DNA from: Comamonadaceae bacterium
Lineage (GTDB): Bacteria; Pseudomonadota; Gammaproteobacteria; Burkholderiales; Burkholderiaceae_C
Assembly: GCA_021286965.1 (NCBI GenBank)
Contig: JAJTBK010000489.1
Location: 1-12,349 of the forward strand
Reading direction: 5' to 3'
DNA length: 12,349 nt
Both the position numbers and the translations under genes were made by a program. The notes below the pieces were generated by a model. That model searched no databases. It saw nothing but the letters and a program-made list of their open reading frames with translations, and was not told the origin of the DNA. Below, piece by piece: positions 6,615 through 12,349 of this stretch (position 1 is its first letter; each line of letters begins with the position of its first letter).

Positions 6615-7706
6615 TTAGAAGGAGTGGGTCACGCCCACTTGCAGGCCGTGCTGGCTGCCGTTGTCCTTCAGGGTACCAGCGGTGCCCAGGGTCAGACCCA
6701 TGTTGGCGCCGTTGTTGTCCTTGTTCTTGATGTAGGCGTAGGTGCCGTACAGCGAGGTGCGCTTGGACATGTTGTACACGTAGCCCAGGCCGAACTGGTC
6801 AGCCTTCAGCTTGTCAGCGTTAACAGCCGTGAACTCATAGCGGTTGTATGCAGCGCGCACCAGGCCAGGGCCGACCGGAGCGGTCACAGCCAGCATGTAG
6901 CCCTTGGTCTTGTCGTCGCCACCAACGCGCTCAGCCTTGGAGTCGCGGTAGCCAGCAACCAGCTTGGCAACGCCGAGGTCGTACGAACCACCCAGGCTCC
7001 AGACGGAGATCTTGCCGGAAGCGGTAGCGTCATCCTTGTTCAGACGCTCCAGACCCAGGCCCAGGCTGATGGGGCCGTTGTCGTACGTAGCGCCCAGGCC
7101 CAGGTATTGGCGGTCGCTGTTGGCACCAGCCACTTCGCCAAAGCCGTAGTTCACACCGACCTTGAAGCCGCTGAAGTTCGGCGACACGTAGGTGATGGCG
7201 TTGCTCACGCGCTGGTTGGTGGTCTTGGCGGTGTTGTATGCGGTCTTGCCGTCATCGGCGACGCCGCCGTTGGCCCACAGGCGCGACTGGGCGATACCGA
7301 CGGAGCCGAACACGTCGTAACGTGCAGTGGCGTTGTAGGCAGCGGTCAGTTCGCGGCCCAGACGCACTTCACCGAAGCCACCTTCCAGGCCCACGGTCGA
7401 CTGGCGCTTGAATGCCAGGCCGTTTGCAGCGTTGGAAACGTCGTAGCCAGAGTTACCCGTGCCATCGTCCAGCAGCAGGCCGGCTTCCAGGCGGAAGTTG
7501 GCCTTCAGGCCGCCACCCAGATCTTCCACGCCACGGAAACCGATACGGCTGGTCATGTTGTTGCCCGAGGTCACGCCGGACCAGTTCTTGTCGCCATTGA
7601 CGTAGGTCACGCCAGCGTCGGCCACGCCGTACAGGGTCACGGAGGATTGGGCCATGGCGGCGCCGGAAGCAGCCAGCACGGCCAGGGCGATCAGGGATTT
7701 TTTCAT
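6615..7706 (-). CDS. Gram-negative trimeric porin (second of two)
   Basis: Protein of 363 aa, the classical length for a Burkholderiales/Neisseria-type porin. The signal peptide MKKSLIALAVLAASGAAMA is cleaved before QSSVTLYGVADAG, the characteristic first strand. GFRGVEDLGGGLKANF and VRLGRELTAAYNATARYD follow, and the chain ends GLQVGVTHSF with the terminal Phe needed for outer-membrane insertion. It should be a general diffusion porin. Codon choice is more restricted and less extreme in G/C than in its neighbours, as expected of an abundantly expressed gene. The ATG at 7706 has GGAG at 7715-7718, 8 bases upstream; the open frame continues to 7961 but that part is not porin-like. The leader carries a strong hairpin (7740-7761) and an upstream dyad (7879-7897). 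A terminator follows at 6542-6571. Confidence 0.95.
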   Translation of the reverse strand: MKKSLIALAVLAASGAAMAQSSVTLYGVADAGVTYVNGDKNWSGVTSGNNMTSRIGFRGVEDLGGGLKANFRLEAGLLLDDGTGNSGYDVSNAANGLAFKRQSTVGLEGGFGEVRLGRELTAAYNATARYDVFGSVGIAQSRLWANGGVADDGKTAYNTAKTTNQRVSNAITYVSPNFSGFKVGVNYGFGEVAGANSDRQYLGLGATYDNGPISLGLGLERLNKDDATASGKISVWSLGGSYDLGVAKLVAGYRDSKAERVGGDDKTKGYMLAVTAPVGPGLVRAAYNRYEFTAVNADKLKADQFGLGYVYNMSKRTSLYGTYAYIKNKDNNGANMGLTLGTAGTLKDNGSQHGLQVGVTHSF

Positions 7707-7739
7707 TGCAGATACTCCAAGGTTTAACAGTGGAACCGG

Positions 7740-7761
7740 TGGCGCTGCGCAAGCAGCGCCA
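7740..7761 (-). promoter_or_regulatory. Strong hairpin in the porin leader
   Basis: TGGCGCTGC, GCAA, GCAGCGCCA is a perfect 9-bp stem with a 4-base loop, ending 33 bases before the porin start codon. It lies between the gene and any plausible promoter, so it should be in the 5' UTR. No U-run follows it. It could stabilise the abundant mRNA or be a regulatory structure. Confidence 0.5.
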
Positions 7762-7878
7762 GGGCACGCCCGACCGATCCCGGCCAACCTCCTGATGGGG
7801 AAGTTGCACCGATTGCACCAGAGCCGGGGGGACAGCGCAAAGAAAATCCCCATCCCGGTGCATGAAACGGCGCATTTC

Positions 7879-7897
7879 GTTGCTGTCGTACAACAAC
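7879..7897. promoter_or_regulatory. Imperfect dyad upstream of the second porin
   Basis: A 19-base sequence, GTTGCTGTCGTACAACAAC, in which 7 of 9 symmetric positions are complementary (outer GTTG/CAAC perfect). It lies about 175 bases upstream of the porin start and downstream of the osmC stop. It is a candidate operator only; I did not find a convincing -35/-10 pair nearby. Confidence 0.3.
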
Positions 7898-7962
7898 CCG
7901 AAGACGCCCTACACCCACGGGTTTTCACGGCCATGACAACGCCGTGACCCCGTGATGACATT

Positions 7963-8412
7963 TCAGGCCGCCACCACCTCGAAACCGGTGGTGATCTGCG
8001 CCGTCTTGCCCAGCATGACGCTGGCCGAGCAGTATTTTTCGTGGCTCAGGGCGATGGCGCGCTCGACGGCGGCATCGGGAATGTGGTGGCCGGTGACGGT
8101 GAAGTGCATGTGGATCTTGGTGAACACCTTGGGTTCGGTCTCGGCACGTTCGGCCGTGAGCTTGACGCTGCAGCCGCGCACGTCGTGGCGGCCCCGGCGC
8201 AGGATCAGCACCACGTCGTACGCGGTGCAGCCGCCGGTGCCGGCGAGCAGCGTCTCCAGCGGGCGCGGCGCCAGGTTCTGCCCGCCCAGGGCGGGTTGCT
8301 GGGCGTCGGGCGCGCCGTCCATGGTGAGCACGTGACCGCTGCCGGTCTCGGCCACAAAGCCCATGCCCGAGCGCGTGCCCAGGCCCCCTGTCCAGTTGAC
8401 GGTGCATTCCAT
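7963..8412 (-). CDS. OsmC/Ohr-family protein
   Basis: Protein of 149 aa, typical for the family. Cys62 in LLAGTGGCTAYDVV and Cys128 in HEKYCSASVML are the two conserved cysteines that reduce organic hydroperoxides in OsmC and Ohr. E53 and R50 in the preceding PRPLET stretch are near the positions expected to polarise the active site. The LALSHEKYCSA-type helix and the KTAQIT tail are closer to the YhfA-like OsmC branch than to Ohr. Likely a cytosolic thiol peroxidase, with lipoyl-dependent recycling known in related proteins; the substrate is not determined. The ATG at 8412 is preceded by GGGAG with 7 bases spacing. It is divergent from the putative small RNA gene, and the 23-base dyad at 8483-8505 could serve both. 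Confidence 0.88.
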   Translation of the reverse strand: MECTVNWTGGLGTRSGMGFVAETGSGHVLTMDGAPDAQQPALGGQNLAPRPLETLLAGTGGCTAYDVVLILRRGRHDVRGCSVKLTAERAETEPKVFTKIHMHFTVTGHHIPDAAVERAIALSHEKYCSASVMLGKTAQITTGFEVVAA

Positions 8413-8482
8413 CGTCTTGCTCCCTGTGGTGAAAAGAGCCCGATTGCAGCAAAAAAACCGGCCCTCTGCCTAGAAGGGTTGC

Positions 8483-8505
8483 ATCATGTTGCACCGCAGC
8501 ATGAT
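8483..8505. promoter_or_regulatory. 23-base dyad overlapping the small RNA promoter
   Basis: ATCATGTTGC, ACC, GCAGCATGAT: half sites match at 9 of 10 positions. The -35 hexamer at 8489-8494 lies inside it, as expected of a repressor operator. It sits between divergent osmC and the small RNA, so it may control either. The regulator is not known. Confidence 0.5.
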
Positions 8506-8516
8506 TGCGCTACAAT
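8489..8516 (+). promoter_or_regulatory. Sigma70-type promoter of the putative small RNA
   Basis: TTGCAC (8489-8494), 16-base spacer, TACAAT (8511-8516): four of six and five of six consensus bases. It is the best promoter in the window. Transcription would start near 8522-8524, just before a folded segment ending in a strong terminator. Confidence 0.7.
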
Positions 8517-8522
8517 CCGCTC

Positions 8523-8615
8523 CATGCAGCGCCCCAGGGCGTTGCGCCCCTTGTCTCCTCCACCTCCTCTAACGGTGGATTCAGCCCCCGGCCTTACGGC
8601 CTGGGGCTTTTTTTT
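8523..8615 (+). ncRNA. Putative small RNA with anti-Shine-Dalgarno-like loop
   Basis: The segment of about 93 nt is bounded by a good promoter and a strong intrinsic terminator, and no gene overlaps it. Predicted by eye: hairpin 1 at 8526-8545 (8 bp, one G-U, loop CCAG), a pyrimidine-rich stretch at 8546-8558, hairpin 2 at 8559-8579 (TCCACC/GGTGGA with the 9-base loop TCCTCTAAC), and a terminator hairpin at 8583-8608 with eight T. CACCTCCT at 8561-8568 equals the 3' end of 16S rRNA that pairs with Shine-Dalgarno sequences, so the RNA could mask ribosome-binding sites. Bases 8564-8571 are perfectly complementary to the ribosome-binding region of the porin at 4999-6273. An alternative is an attenuated leader for ilvA, but no Ile/Val/Leu/Thr-rich leader peptide is seen and a separate -10 follows. 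I know no named family for it. Confidence 0.6.
8583..8615 (+). terminator. Strong intrinsic terminator of the small RNA
   Basis: AGCCCC, one mismatch, GGCC, loop TTAC, GGCC, GGGGCT (8583-8608), followed by an uninterrupted run of eight T (8608-8615). It lies 65 bases before the ilvA start codon on the same strand. Confidence 0.92.
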
Positions 8616-8641
8616 GCCCTGCAGGTGGCGGACGACGGGCC

Positions 8642-8647
8642 TATGAT
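8642..8647 (+). promoter_or_regulatory. Possible -10 element of the ilvA promoter
   Basis: TATGAT, five of six consensus bases, lies between the small RNA terminator and ilvA. No good -35 is present 16-18 bases upstream. If real, the ilvA leader is only about 25-28 bases and is pyrimidine-rich. Confidence 0.35.
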
Positions 8648-8679
8648 TTGGGGTTTCCCCCTGCCCTTGCCCGCCGACC

Positions 8680-10239
8680 ATGAGCCAGCCCCTGACCCCC
8701 CTCGACTATCTGAAGAAAATCCTCACCGCCCGCGTGTATGACGTGGCCGTGGAGTCGGCGCTGGAGCCGGCCAAATCGCTGAGCCGGCGCCTGCACAACA
8801 AGGTGCTCTTGAAGCGCGAGGACCAGCAGCCGGTATTCAGTTTCAAGCTGCGCGGGGCCTACAACAAGATGGCGCAGCTGGCACCGGAGCTGCTGCAAAA
8901 GGGGGTGATCTGCGCCTCGGCCGGCAACCACGCCCAGGGCGTGGCCATGAGCGCGCGCAAGCTCGGCGCGCGCGCCGTGATCGTCATGCCGACGACCACG
9001 CCGCAGCTCAAGATCGATGCCGTGCAGGCGCTGGGCGGCGAGGTCGTGCTGGCGGGCGAGAGCTTTACCGACGCCTACCAGCATTCGCTGCAACTACAGC
9101 AGGCGCAGGGGCTGACCTTTGTGCATCCGTTCGACGACCCGGACGTGATCGCCGGCCAGGGCACGATTGCGATGGAAATTTTGCGCCAGCTGCAAAGCCT
9201 GGGCAGCCAGCGGCTCGATGCGGTGTTCGTCGCCATTGGCGGCGGCGGGTTGATTGCCGGCGTGGCCAACTACATCAAGGCGCTGCGCCCGGAGATCAAG
9301 GTGATTGGCGTGCAGATGAACGACTCCAACGCCATGATCCAATCGGTGCGCGCGGGCGAGCGCGTGACGCTCGCTGATGTGGGCTTGTTCTCCGACGGCA
9401 CGGCCGTCAAGCTCGTGGGCGAGGAGACGTTTCGCGTCGCCCAGGGCCTGGTGGACGATTTCATCACCGTCAACACCGACGCCGTGTGCGCGGCGATCAA
9501 GGATATTTTTGTCGATACGCGCAGCATCGTCGAGCCGGCCGGGGCGCTGGCGGTGGCGGCCATCAAGCAGTACGTGGCGCAGCACAAAACCAAGGGCGAA
9601 ACATACGCCGCCATCCTTTGCGGCGCGAACATGAATTTTGACCGCCTGCGCTTCGTCGCCGAGCGCGCCGAGGTGGGCGAGGAGCGCGAGGCGCTGCTGG
9701 CCGTCACCATCCCCGAGGCGCGCGGCAGCTTCAAGCGCTTTTGCCAGCTCATCGGCCAGCTGCCCGGCGGGCCGCGCAACATCACCGAGTTCAACTACCG
9801 CATCGGCGACAGCACGCGCGCGCACGTCTTCGTCGGCATGACGACGCATGGCCGGGGGGAGTCGGAAAAACTCGTCAAAGCCTTTGAGCGCCAGGACTTC
9901 GAGGCCCTGGACCTGACGCACGACGAGCTGGCCAAGGAGCACCTGCGCCACCTGGTGGGCGGGCGCTCGGCGCTGGCGCAGGACGAGCGCCTGCTGCGCT
10001 TTGAGTTCCCCGAGCGCCCGGGGGCGCTGCTCAAGTTCCTGAGCCTGATGGCGCCGGGCTGGAACATCTCGCTGTTTCACTACCGCAACCAGGGCGCGGA
10101 CTATGGCCGCATCCTGATTGGCCTGCAGGTGCCGCCCGAGGACGGCGCCGCCTTCGACGCCTTCCTGGCGCAGTTGGGCTACCCCTACGCCGAAGAGACG
10201 CAGAACCCCGCGTACAAGCTGTTTTTGCAAACAAAATAA
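8680..10239 (+). CDS. ilvA: Threonine ammonia-lyase, biosynthetic
   Basis: Protein of 519 aa, matching the long biosynthetic IlvA (E. coli 514). It deaminates L-threonine to 2-oxobutanoate with PLP, the first committed step to isoleucine. The catalytic domain has K56 in SFKLRGAY (Schiff-base lysine), N83 in SAGNHAQG, the phosphate-binding G187-G-G-G190 and C314 in LCGANMNFDR. The C-terminal part (about 338-505) holds two ACT-like modules, EALLAVTIPEARGSFKRFC and ERLLRFEFPERPGALLKF, where isoleucine inhibits and valine activates in known enzymes. The catabolic TdcB type lacks them. The 25 bases before the ATG are pyrimidine-rich, with no Shine-Dalgarno sequence. The small RNA terminator lies 65 bases upstream, and cobS begins 48 bases after the stop. 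Confidence 0.97.
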   Translation: MSQPLTPLDYLKKILTARVYDVAVESALEPAKSLSRRLHNKVLLKREDQQPVFSFKLRGAYNKMAQLAPELLQKGVICASAGNHAQGVAMSARKLGARAVIVMPTTTPQLKIDAVQALGGEVVLAGESFTDAYQHSLQLQQAQGLTFVHPFDDPDVIAGQGTIAMEILRQLQSLGSQRLDAVFVAIGGGGLIAGVANYIKALRPEIKVIGVQMNDSNAMIQSVRAGERVTLADVGLFSDGTAVKLVGEETFRVAQGLVDDFITVNTDAVCAAIKDIFVDTRSIVEPAGALAVAAIKQYVAQHKTKGETYAAILCGANMNFDRLRFVAERAEVGEEREALLAVTIPEARGSFKRFCQLIGQLPGGPRNITEFNYRIGDSTRAHVFVGMTTHGRGESEKLVKAFERQDFEALDLTHDELAKEHLRHLVGGRSALAQDERLLRFEFPERPGALLKFLSLMAPGWNISLFHYRNQGADYGRILIGLQVPPEDGAAFDAFLAQLGYPYAEETQNPAYKLFLQTK

Positions 10240-10287
10240 GCCGCCAGCGCTTGCTCAGCAAGCGCGAGCAGCTATCAAAACAAGAGT
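10240..10287 (+). repeat. Comamonadaceae-type short palindromic repeat
   Basis: The whole ilvA-cobS gap consists of a near-perfect palindrome, GCGCTTGCT, C, AGCAAGCGC (10247-10265), followed by GAGCAGCTATCAAAA (10266-10280). From memory this resembles a dispersed repeat found in many copies in Acidovorax, Polaromonas and relatives. Degenerate relatives occur elsewhere in the window: GCGCAAGCAGCTA at 2297-2309 matches 12 of 13 bases, and the complement of CTATCAAAA at 10943-10951 matches exactly. The copy ends just before the cobS start and supplies its weak AAGAG ribosome-binding sequence. Confidence 0.55.
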
Positions 10288-11118
10288 ATGCAAACCCTGC
10301 AGCAAGCCCTGCGCCACTACCTGCTGGCGGTGCAGTTTTTCACCCGCATCCCCGTCACCGGGCGGCTGGCGGCCTGGGTGGGCTACAGCCCGGCCATGCT
10401 GCGCGCCAGCAGCGCGCATTTTCCCGGCGTCGGGGTGCTGGTGGCGCTGGCCGCCTGCGCCAGTTATGGCGCGCTGGCGCTGGCACTGGCCTACAGCCCC
10501 TGGGCCAGCGCGGTGGCGGCGGTGGGCTGCACCATCGCCACGGTGCTGCTGACCGGCGGCTTTCATGAAGACGGCCTGGCCGACATGGCCGACGGCCTGG
10601 GCGGCAGCGCCGATGCCGCGCGCGCGCTCGACATCATGAAGGACTCGCGCATCGGCGCCTACGGCAGCATGGCCCTGGTGCTGGCGCTGCTGGCCAAATG
10701 CCTGCTGCTGGCGCTGCTGGGCGCGCACAGCCTGGGCGCGGCGCTGGCGGCGCTGGCCGGCGGCCAGGTGCTCTCGCGCTTTTGGCCGCTCTTCATCATC
10801 CGCAGCCTGCCCCATGTGGGCGACAGCGCCCGCTCCAAAAGCAAGCCGCTGGCCGACCAGATCAGCGCCGCCGCCCTGGCCGCCGCCGGCCTGTGGTGCA
10901 TTCCGGCGCTAGGGCTTGTCTGGCAAGCGCAAGGCGCTCTGTTTTTGATAGTAACTGTGCTATGCAGCGCGTTCGCCGCCTGGCGGGTGCAGCGCCTGTG
11001 CGCACGCCGTCTGCAGGGCTTTACGGGCGACTGCCTGGGGGCCGCGCAACAGGTGGCGGAAATGGGTTTTTACCTCGGCGCCGCCCTGGCGCTGGGCCTG
11101 GCGCAGCAGGTGGCCTGA
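10288..11118 (+). CDS. cobS: Adenosylcobinamide-GDP ribazoletransferase (cobalamin synthase)
   Basis: Protein of 276 aa, slightly longer than the usual 250 or so. CobS joins adenosylcobinamide-GDP and alpha-ribazole (or its 5'-phosphate) at the inner membrane, completing the cobalamin lower ligand. The N-terminal QFFTRIPV, then GGFHEDGLADMADGLGG (about 91-107) with its Asp-rich metal-binding motif, MKDSRIGAYG, and the C-terminal GFTGDCLGAAQQVAE are family signatures. Several hydrophobic Ala/Leu-rich helices fit an integral membrane protein. The stop overlaps the cobC start by one base (TGATG), so the two are probably coupled. cobT and cobU, usual neighbours, are not in the window. Bases about 10925-10962 include an AT-rich patch resembling the inverted repeat, encoding part of a membrane helix. 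Confidence 0.95.
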   Translation: MQTLQQALRHYLLAVQFFTRIPVTGRLAAWVGYSPAMLRASSAHFPGVGVLVALAACASYGALALALAYSPWASAVAAVGCTIATVLLTGGFHEDGLADMADGLGGSADAARALDIMKDSRIGAYGSMALVLALLAKCLLLALLGAHSLGAALAALAGGQVLSRFWPLFIIRSLPHVGDSARSKSKPLADQISAAALAAAGLWCIPALGLVWQAQGALFLIVTVLCSAFAAWRVQRLCARRLQGFTGDCLGAAQQVAEMGFYLGAALALGLAQQVA

Positions 11119-11678
11119 TGGCTTTGTGGCTGGTGCGCCACGCCCAGCCGCTGGACGCGGCCGGCCGCTGCTATGGCCGGCTCGATCTGGCGGCCTGCCC
11201 CGCTGCCACCGCCAGCGCCGCCCAGGCCCTGGCGCAGGTGCTGCCGCAGCGGCTGCCGGTGTACACCTCGCCGCTACAAAGATGTGAGCAGCTCGCGCTG
11301 GCCCTGCAAGCGCTGCGGCCCGATTTGCCCTACAAAGTTGAGCCGCGCTTGCAGGAGCTGGACTTTGGCCGCTGGGAGGGCCGGCCCTGGAGCGCCGTGC
11401 CACGCGCCGAGCTGGACGCCTGGGCGGCCGACCTGGCCCACTACCGCCCCGGCGGCGGCGAGGCCCTGGCGGCCATGCTGGCGCGGGTGCAGCAGGCGCT
11501 GGCGGCCACACCCACGCCAGCGGTCTGGATCAGCCACGCCGGCGTGGCGCGCTGCCTGGCCTGGCTGCGCAGCGCCGCCCCCGGGCAGCTGCCGCAGGCG
11601 CAGGACTGGACGCTGCCGGCGCCCGCATTCGGCGCCTGGTGCTGCTACCCGGCGCTGCCGCCCCAATCCAGCGCCTGA
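11118..11678 (+). CDS. cobC: Histidine phosphatase, probable alpha-ribazole phosphatase
   Basis: Protein of 186 aa, within the usual 180-210. Histidine phosphatase motifs: R7-H8 in WLVRHAQP (H8 is the phosphorylated His), R55 in TSPLQRC, E80 in LQELDFGRWEGRP (proton donor region) and H140 in WISHAGVARCL. CobC removes phosphate from alpha-ribazole-5'-phosphate, or from adenosylcobalamin-5'-phosphate depending on the order of steps. The assignment over other family members rests on direct coupling to cobS, whose stop codon it overlaps by one base. RHAQP in place of the common RHGxT/E is a small deviation. The 3' end overlaps the convergent dGTPase-like gene by 34 bases. No ribosome-binding site is needed if translation reinitiates. 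Confidence 0.88.
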   Translation: MALWLVRHAQPLDAAGRCYGRLDLAACPAATASAAQALAQVLPQRLPVYTSPLQRCEQLALALQALRPDLPYKVEPRLQELDFGRWEGRPWSAVPRAELDAWAADLAHYRPGGGEALAAMLARVQQALAATPTPAVWISHAGVARCLAWLRSAAPGQLPQAQDWTLPAPAFGAWCCYPALPPQSSA

Positions 11679-12349
11679 CCCGTCAGGCGCGCGTGCTCGC
11701 GCACGGCGTAGCGGTCGGTCATGCCGGCGATGAAGTCGGCCACCACGCGGGCATGTGCGCGCGCGCTGGTGCTGGCCTGGGCGCGGGCGGCGTAGGCCGG
11801 CTTCATCTGCGCCGGATCGCTCTGGTAGGCGGCGAACAAGTCGCGCACCACCTGCTGCGCGCAGGCCGTGGTCGCCATGACCTGGGGGTGGCGGTACAGG
11901 TTCTGGAACAAAAAGCGCTTGAGCGCCAGGGATTGGGTGCGCATCTCGGGGCTGAACTGCACCAGCGCCGGGGCGGCGCGCACCGCATCCACATCGGCAG
12001 GACGGGCGGCGGCGAGTGCGGCGCGGGTGGCGGCGATGCCGTCGTACACCTGGTCGCTGAGGATGCGCCGGATGGCCTCGTACAGCAGGCGGCGCGGCGC
12101 CTGCGCCAGCGCCGGGTGCTCGGCCTGGGCCTGGGCGCGGTAGCGCGCAAACAGCGGCACGTCCTGCAGCTGCGCCAGGGTGAGCAGGCCCGAGCGCACG
12201 CCGTCGTCGATGTCGTGCGCGTTGTAGGCGATCTCGTCAGCCAGGTTGCACAGCTGCGCCTCCAGGCTCGGGCGCTGGCCGAGCACAAAGCGCGCGCCGA
12301 CGCCGCCGGGCTCGCGCGCCTGCAGGCGCTCGGCGTTGGCGCGGGCGCA
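11645..12349 (-). CDS. dgt: dGTPase-like HD-domain protein, 5' partial
   Basis: The C-terminal 234 residues are visible; the start lies beyond the right edge. The diagnostic stretch is SLEAQLCNLADEIAYNAHDIDDGVRSGLL, matching the LADEIAYNxHDxDDG block of bacterial type-2 dGTPase-like proteins. The Asp in LADE is the likely last metal ligand of the HD site. The remaining HD motifs are outside the window. TQSLALKRFLFQNLYRHPQV and the terminal VADFIAGMTDRYAVREH are also typical. These cytosolic enzymes hydrolyse dGTP (or other dNTPs) to the nucleoside and triphosphate, affecting nucleotide pools. The in-frame GTG at 12286 is not the start because homology continues upstream. It overlaps cobC by 34 bases, tail to tail. 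The context is housekeeping, not a defence island. Confidence 0.93.
   Translation of the reverse strand, partial: CARANAERLQAREPGGVGARFVLGQRPSLEAQLCNLADEIAYNAHDIDDGVRSGLLTLAQLQDVPLFARYRAQAQAEHPALAQAPRRLLYEAIRRILSDQVYDGIAATRAALAAARPADVDAVRAAPALVQFSPEMRTQSLALKRFLFQNLYRHPQVMATTACAQQVVRDLFAAYQSDPAQMKPAYAARAQASTSARAHARVVADFIAGMTDRYAVREHARLTGQALDWGGSAG
11671..11690. other. Perfect hairpin at the cobC stop codon
   Basis: GCGCCTGA, CCCG, TCAGGCGC gives an 8-bp perfect stem with a 4-base loop. It includes the cobC stop codon (11676-11678) and lies inside the dGTPase-like coding region. Neither strand has a following U-run, so it is not a canonical terminator. In a convergent overlap it may still slow or protect transcripts from both sides. 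Confidence 0.4.

Noticed and set aside
6624..7727. Plus-strand open frame opposite the second porin
   Set aside because: Val/Ala/Gly/His-rich translation mirroring the porin codons, with no promoter, ribosome-binding site or domain.
7926..7946. CACGGC/GCCGTG stem after osmC as a terminator
   Set aside because: 6-bp stem with a 9-base loop and no U-run on the minus strand; not convincing.
8524..8646. Possible 40-codon peptide starting at the small RNA 5' end (ATG at 8524)
   Set aside because: The strong terminator at 8583-8615 lies inside the frame before any stop codon, and there is no leader for a ribosome-binding site. It also lacks the Ile/Val/Leu/Thr runs of an attenuator peptide.
9094..10230. 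Minus-strand open frame opposite ilvA
   Set aside because: A shadow of a gene with clear catalytic and ACT regulatory motifs; its translation shows nothing recognisable.

Overview
The window looks like a chromosomal segment of a high-GC betaproteobacterium, most likely family Comamonadaceae (Acidovorax/Alicycliphilus/Melaminivora relatives). Grounds: strong G/C bias at third codon positions, two Burkholderiales-type trimeric porins with Lys-Lys signal peptides and C-terminal Phe, a FolB of the kind I know from that family, and an AGCAGCTATCAAAA-type short repeat I associate with Comamonadaceae. The genus call is inference from recall, not a search.

Layout, left to right. (1) 1-1287 (+): C-terminal part of a GGDEF-EAL protein with a degenerate GGDQF site and a complete EAL site. 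(2) 1289-2451 (-): a pterin pair, a pteridine-reductase-like SDR followed by folB, joined by a 4-base GTGA overlap. (3) 2482-3597 (+): a MidA/NDUFAF7-family methyltransferase, divergent from the SDR with 30 bases between start codons. (4) 3603-4874 (-): an M20D amidohydrolase. (5) 4999-7706 (-): two porin genes, each with its own ribosome-binding site and intrinsic terminator. (6) 7963-8412 (-): an OsmC-family protein. (7) 8483-8615 (+): a gene-free stretch holding a good sigma70-type promoter inside a dyad, a folded segment of about 93 nt and a strong intrinsic terminator. I read this as a small RNA gene. (8) 8680-10239 (+): ilvA, biosynthetic threonine deaminase. (9) 10288-11678 (+): cobS and cobC, late cobalamin assembly. 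(10) 11645-12349 (-): C-terminal part of a dGTPase-like protein, overlapping cobC tail to tail.

Most genes are ordinary housekeeping or envelope genes and are tightly packed: convergent pairs have 1 base and 5 bases between stop codons, and one pair overlaps by 34 bases. I see no CRISPR array, tRNA, rRNA, transposase, prophage or defence island.

The most interesting item is the putative small RNA at about 8523-8615. It carries CACCTCCT, identical to the anti-Shine-Dalgarno end of 16S rRNA, partly displayed in a hairpin loop. Eight of its bases (8564-8571) are perfectly complementary to the Shine-Dalgarno region of the nearby porin mRNA (6282-6289). That suggests, but does not show, a porin-repressing RNA. 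Second are degenerate relatives of the Comamonadaceae-type short repeat, one intergenic and several apparently inside coding regions.
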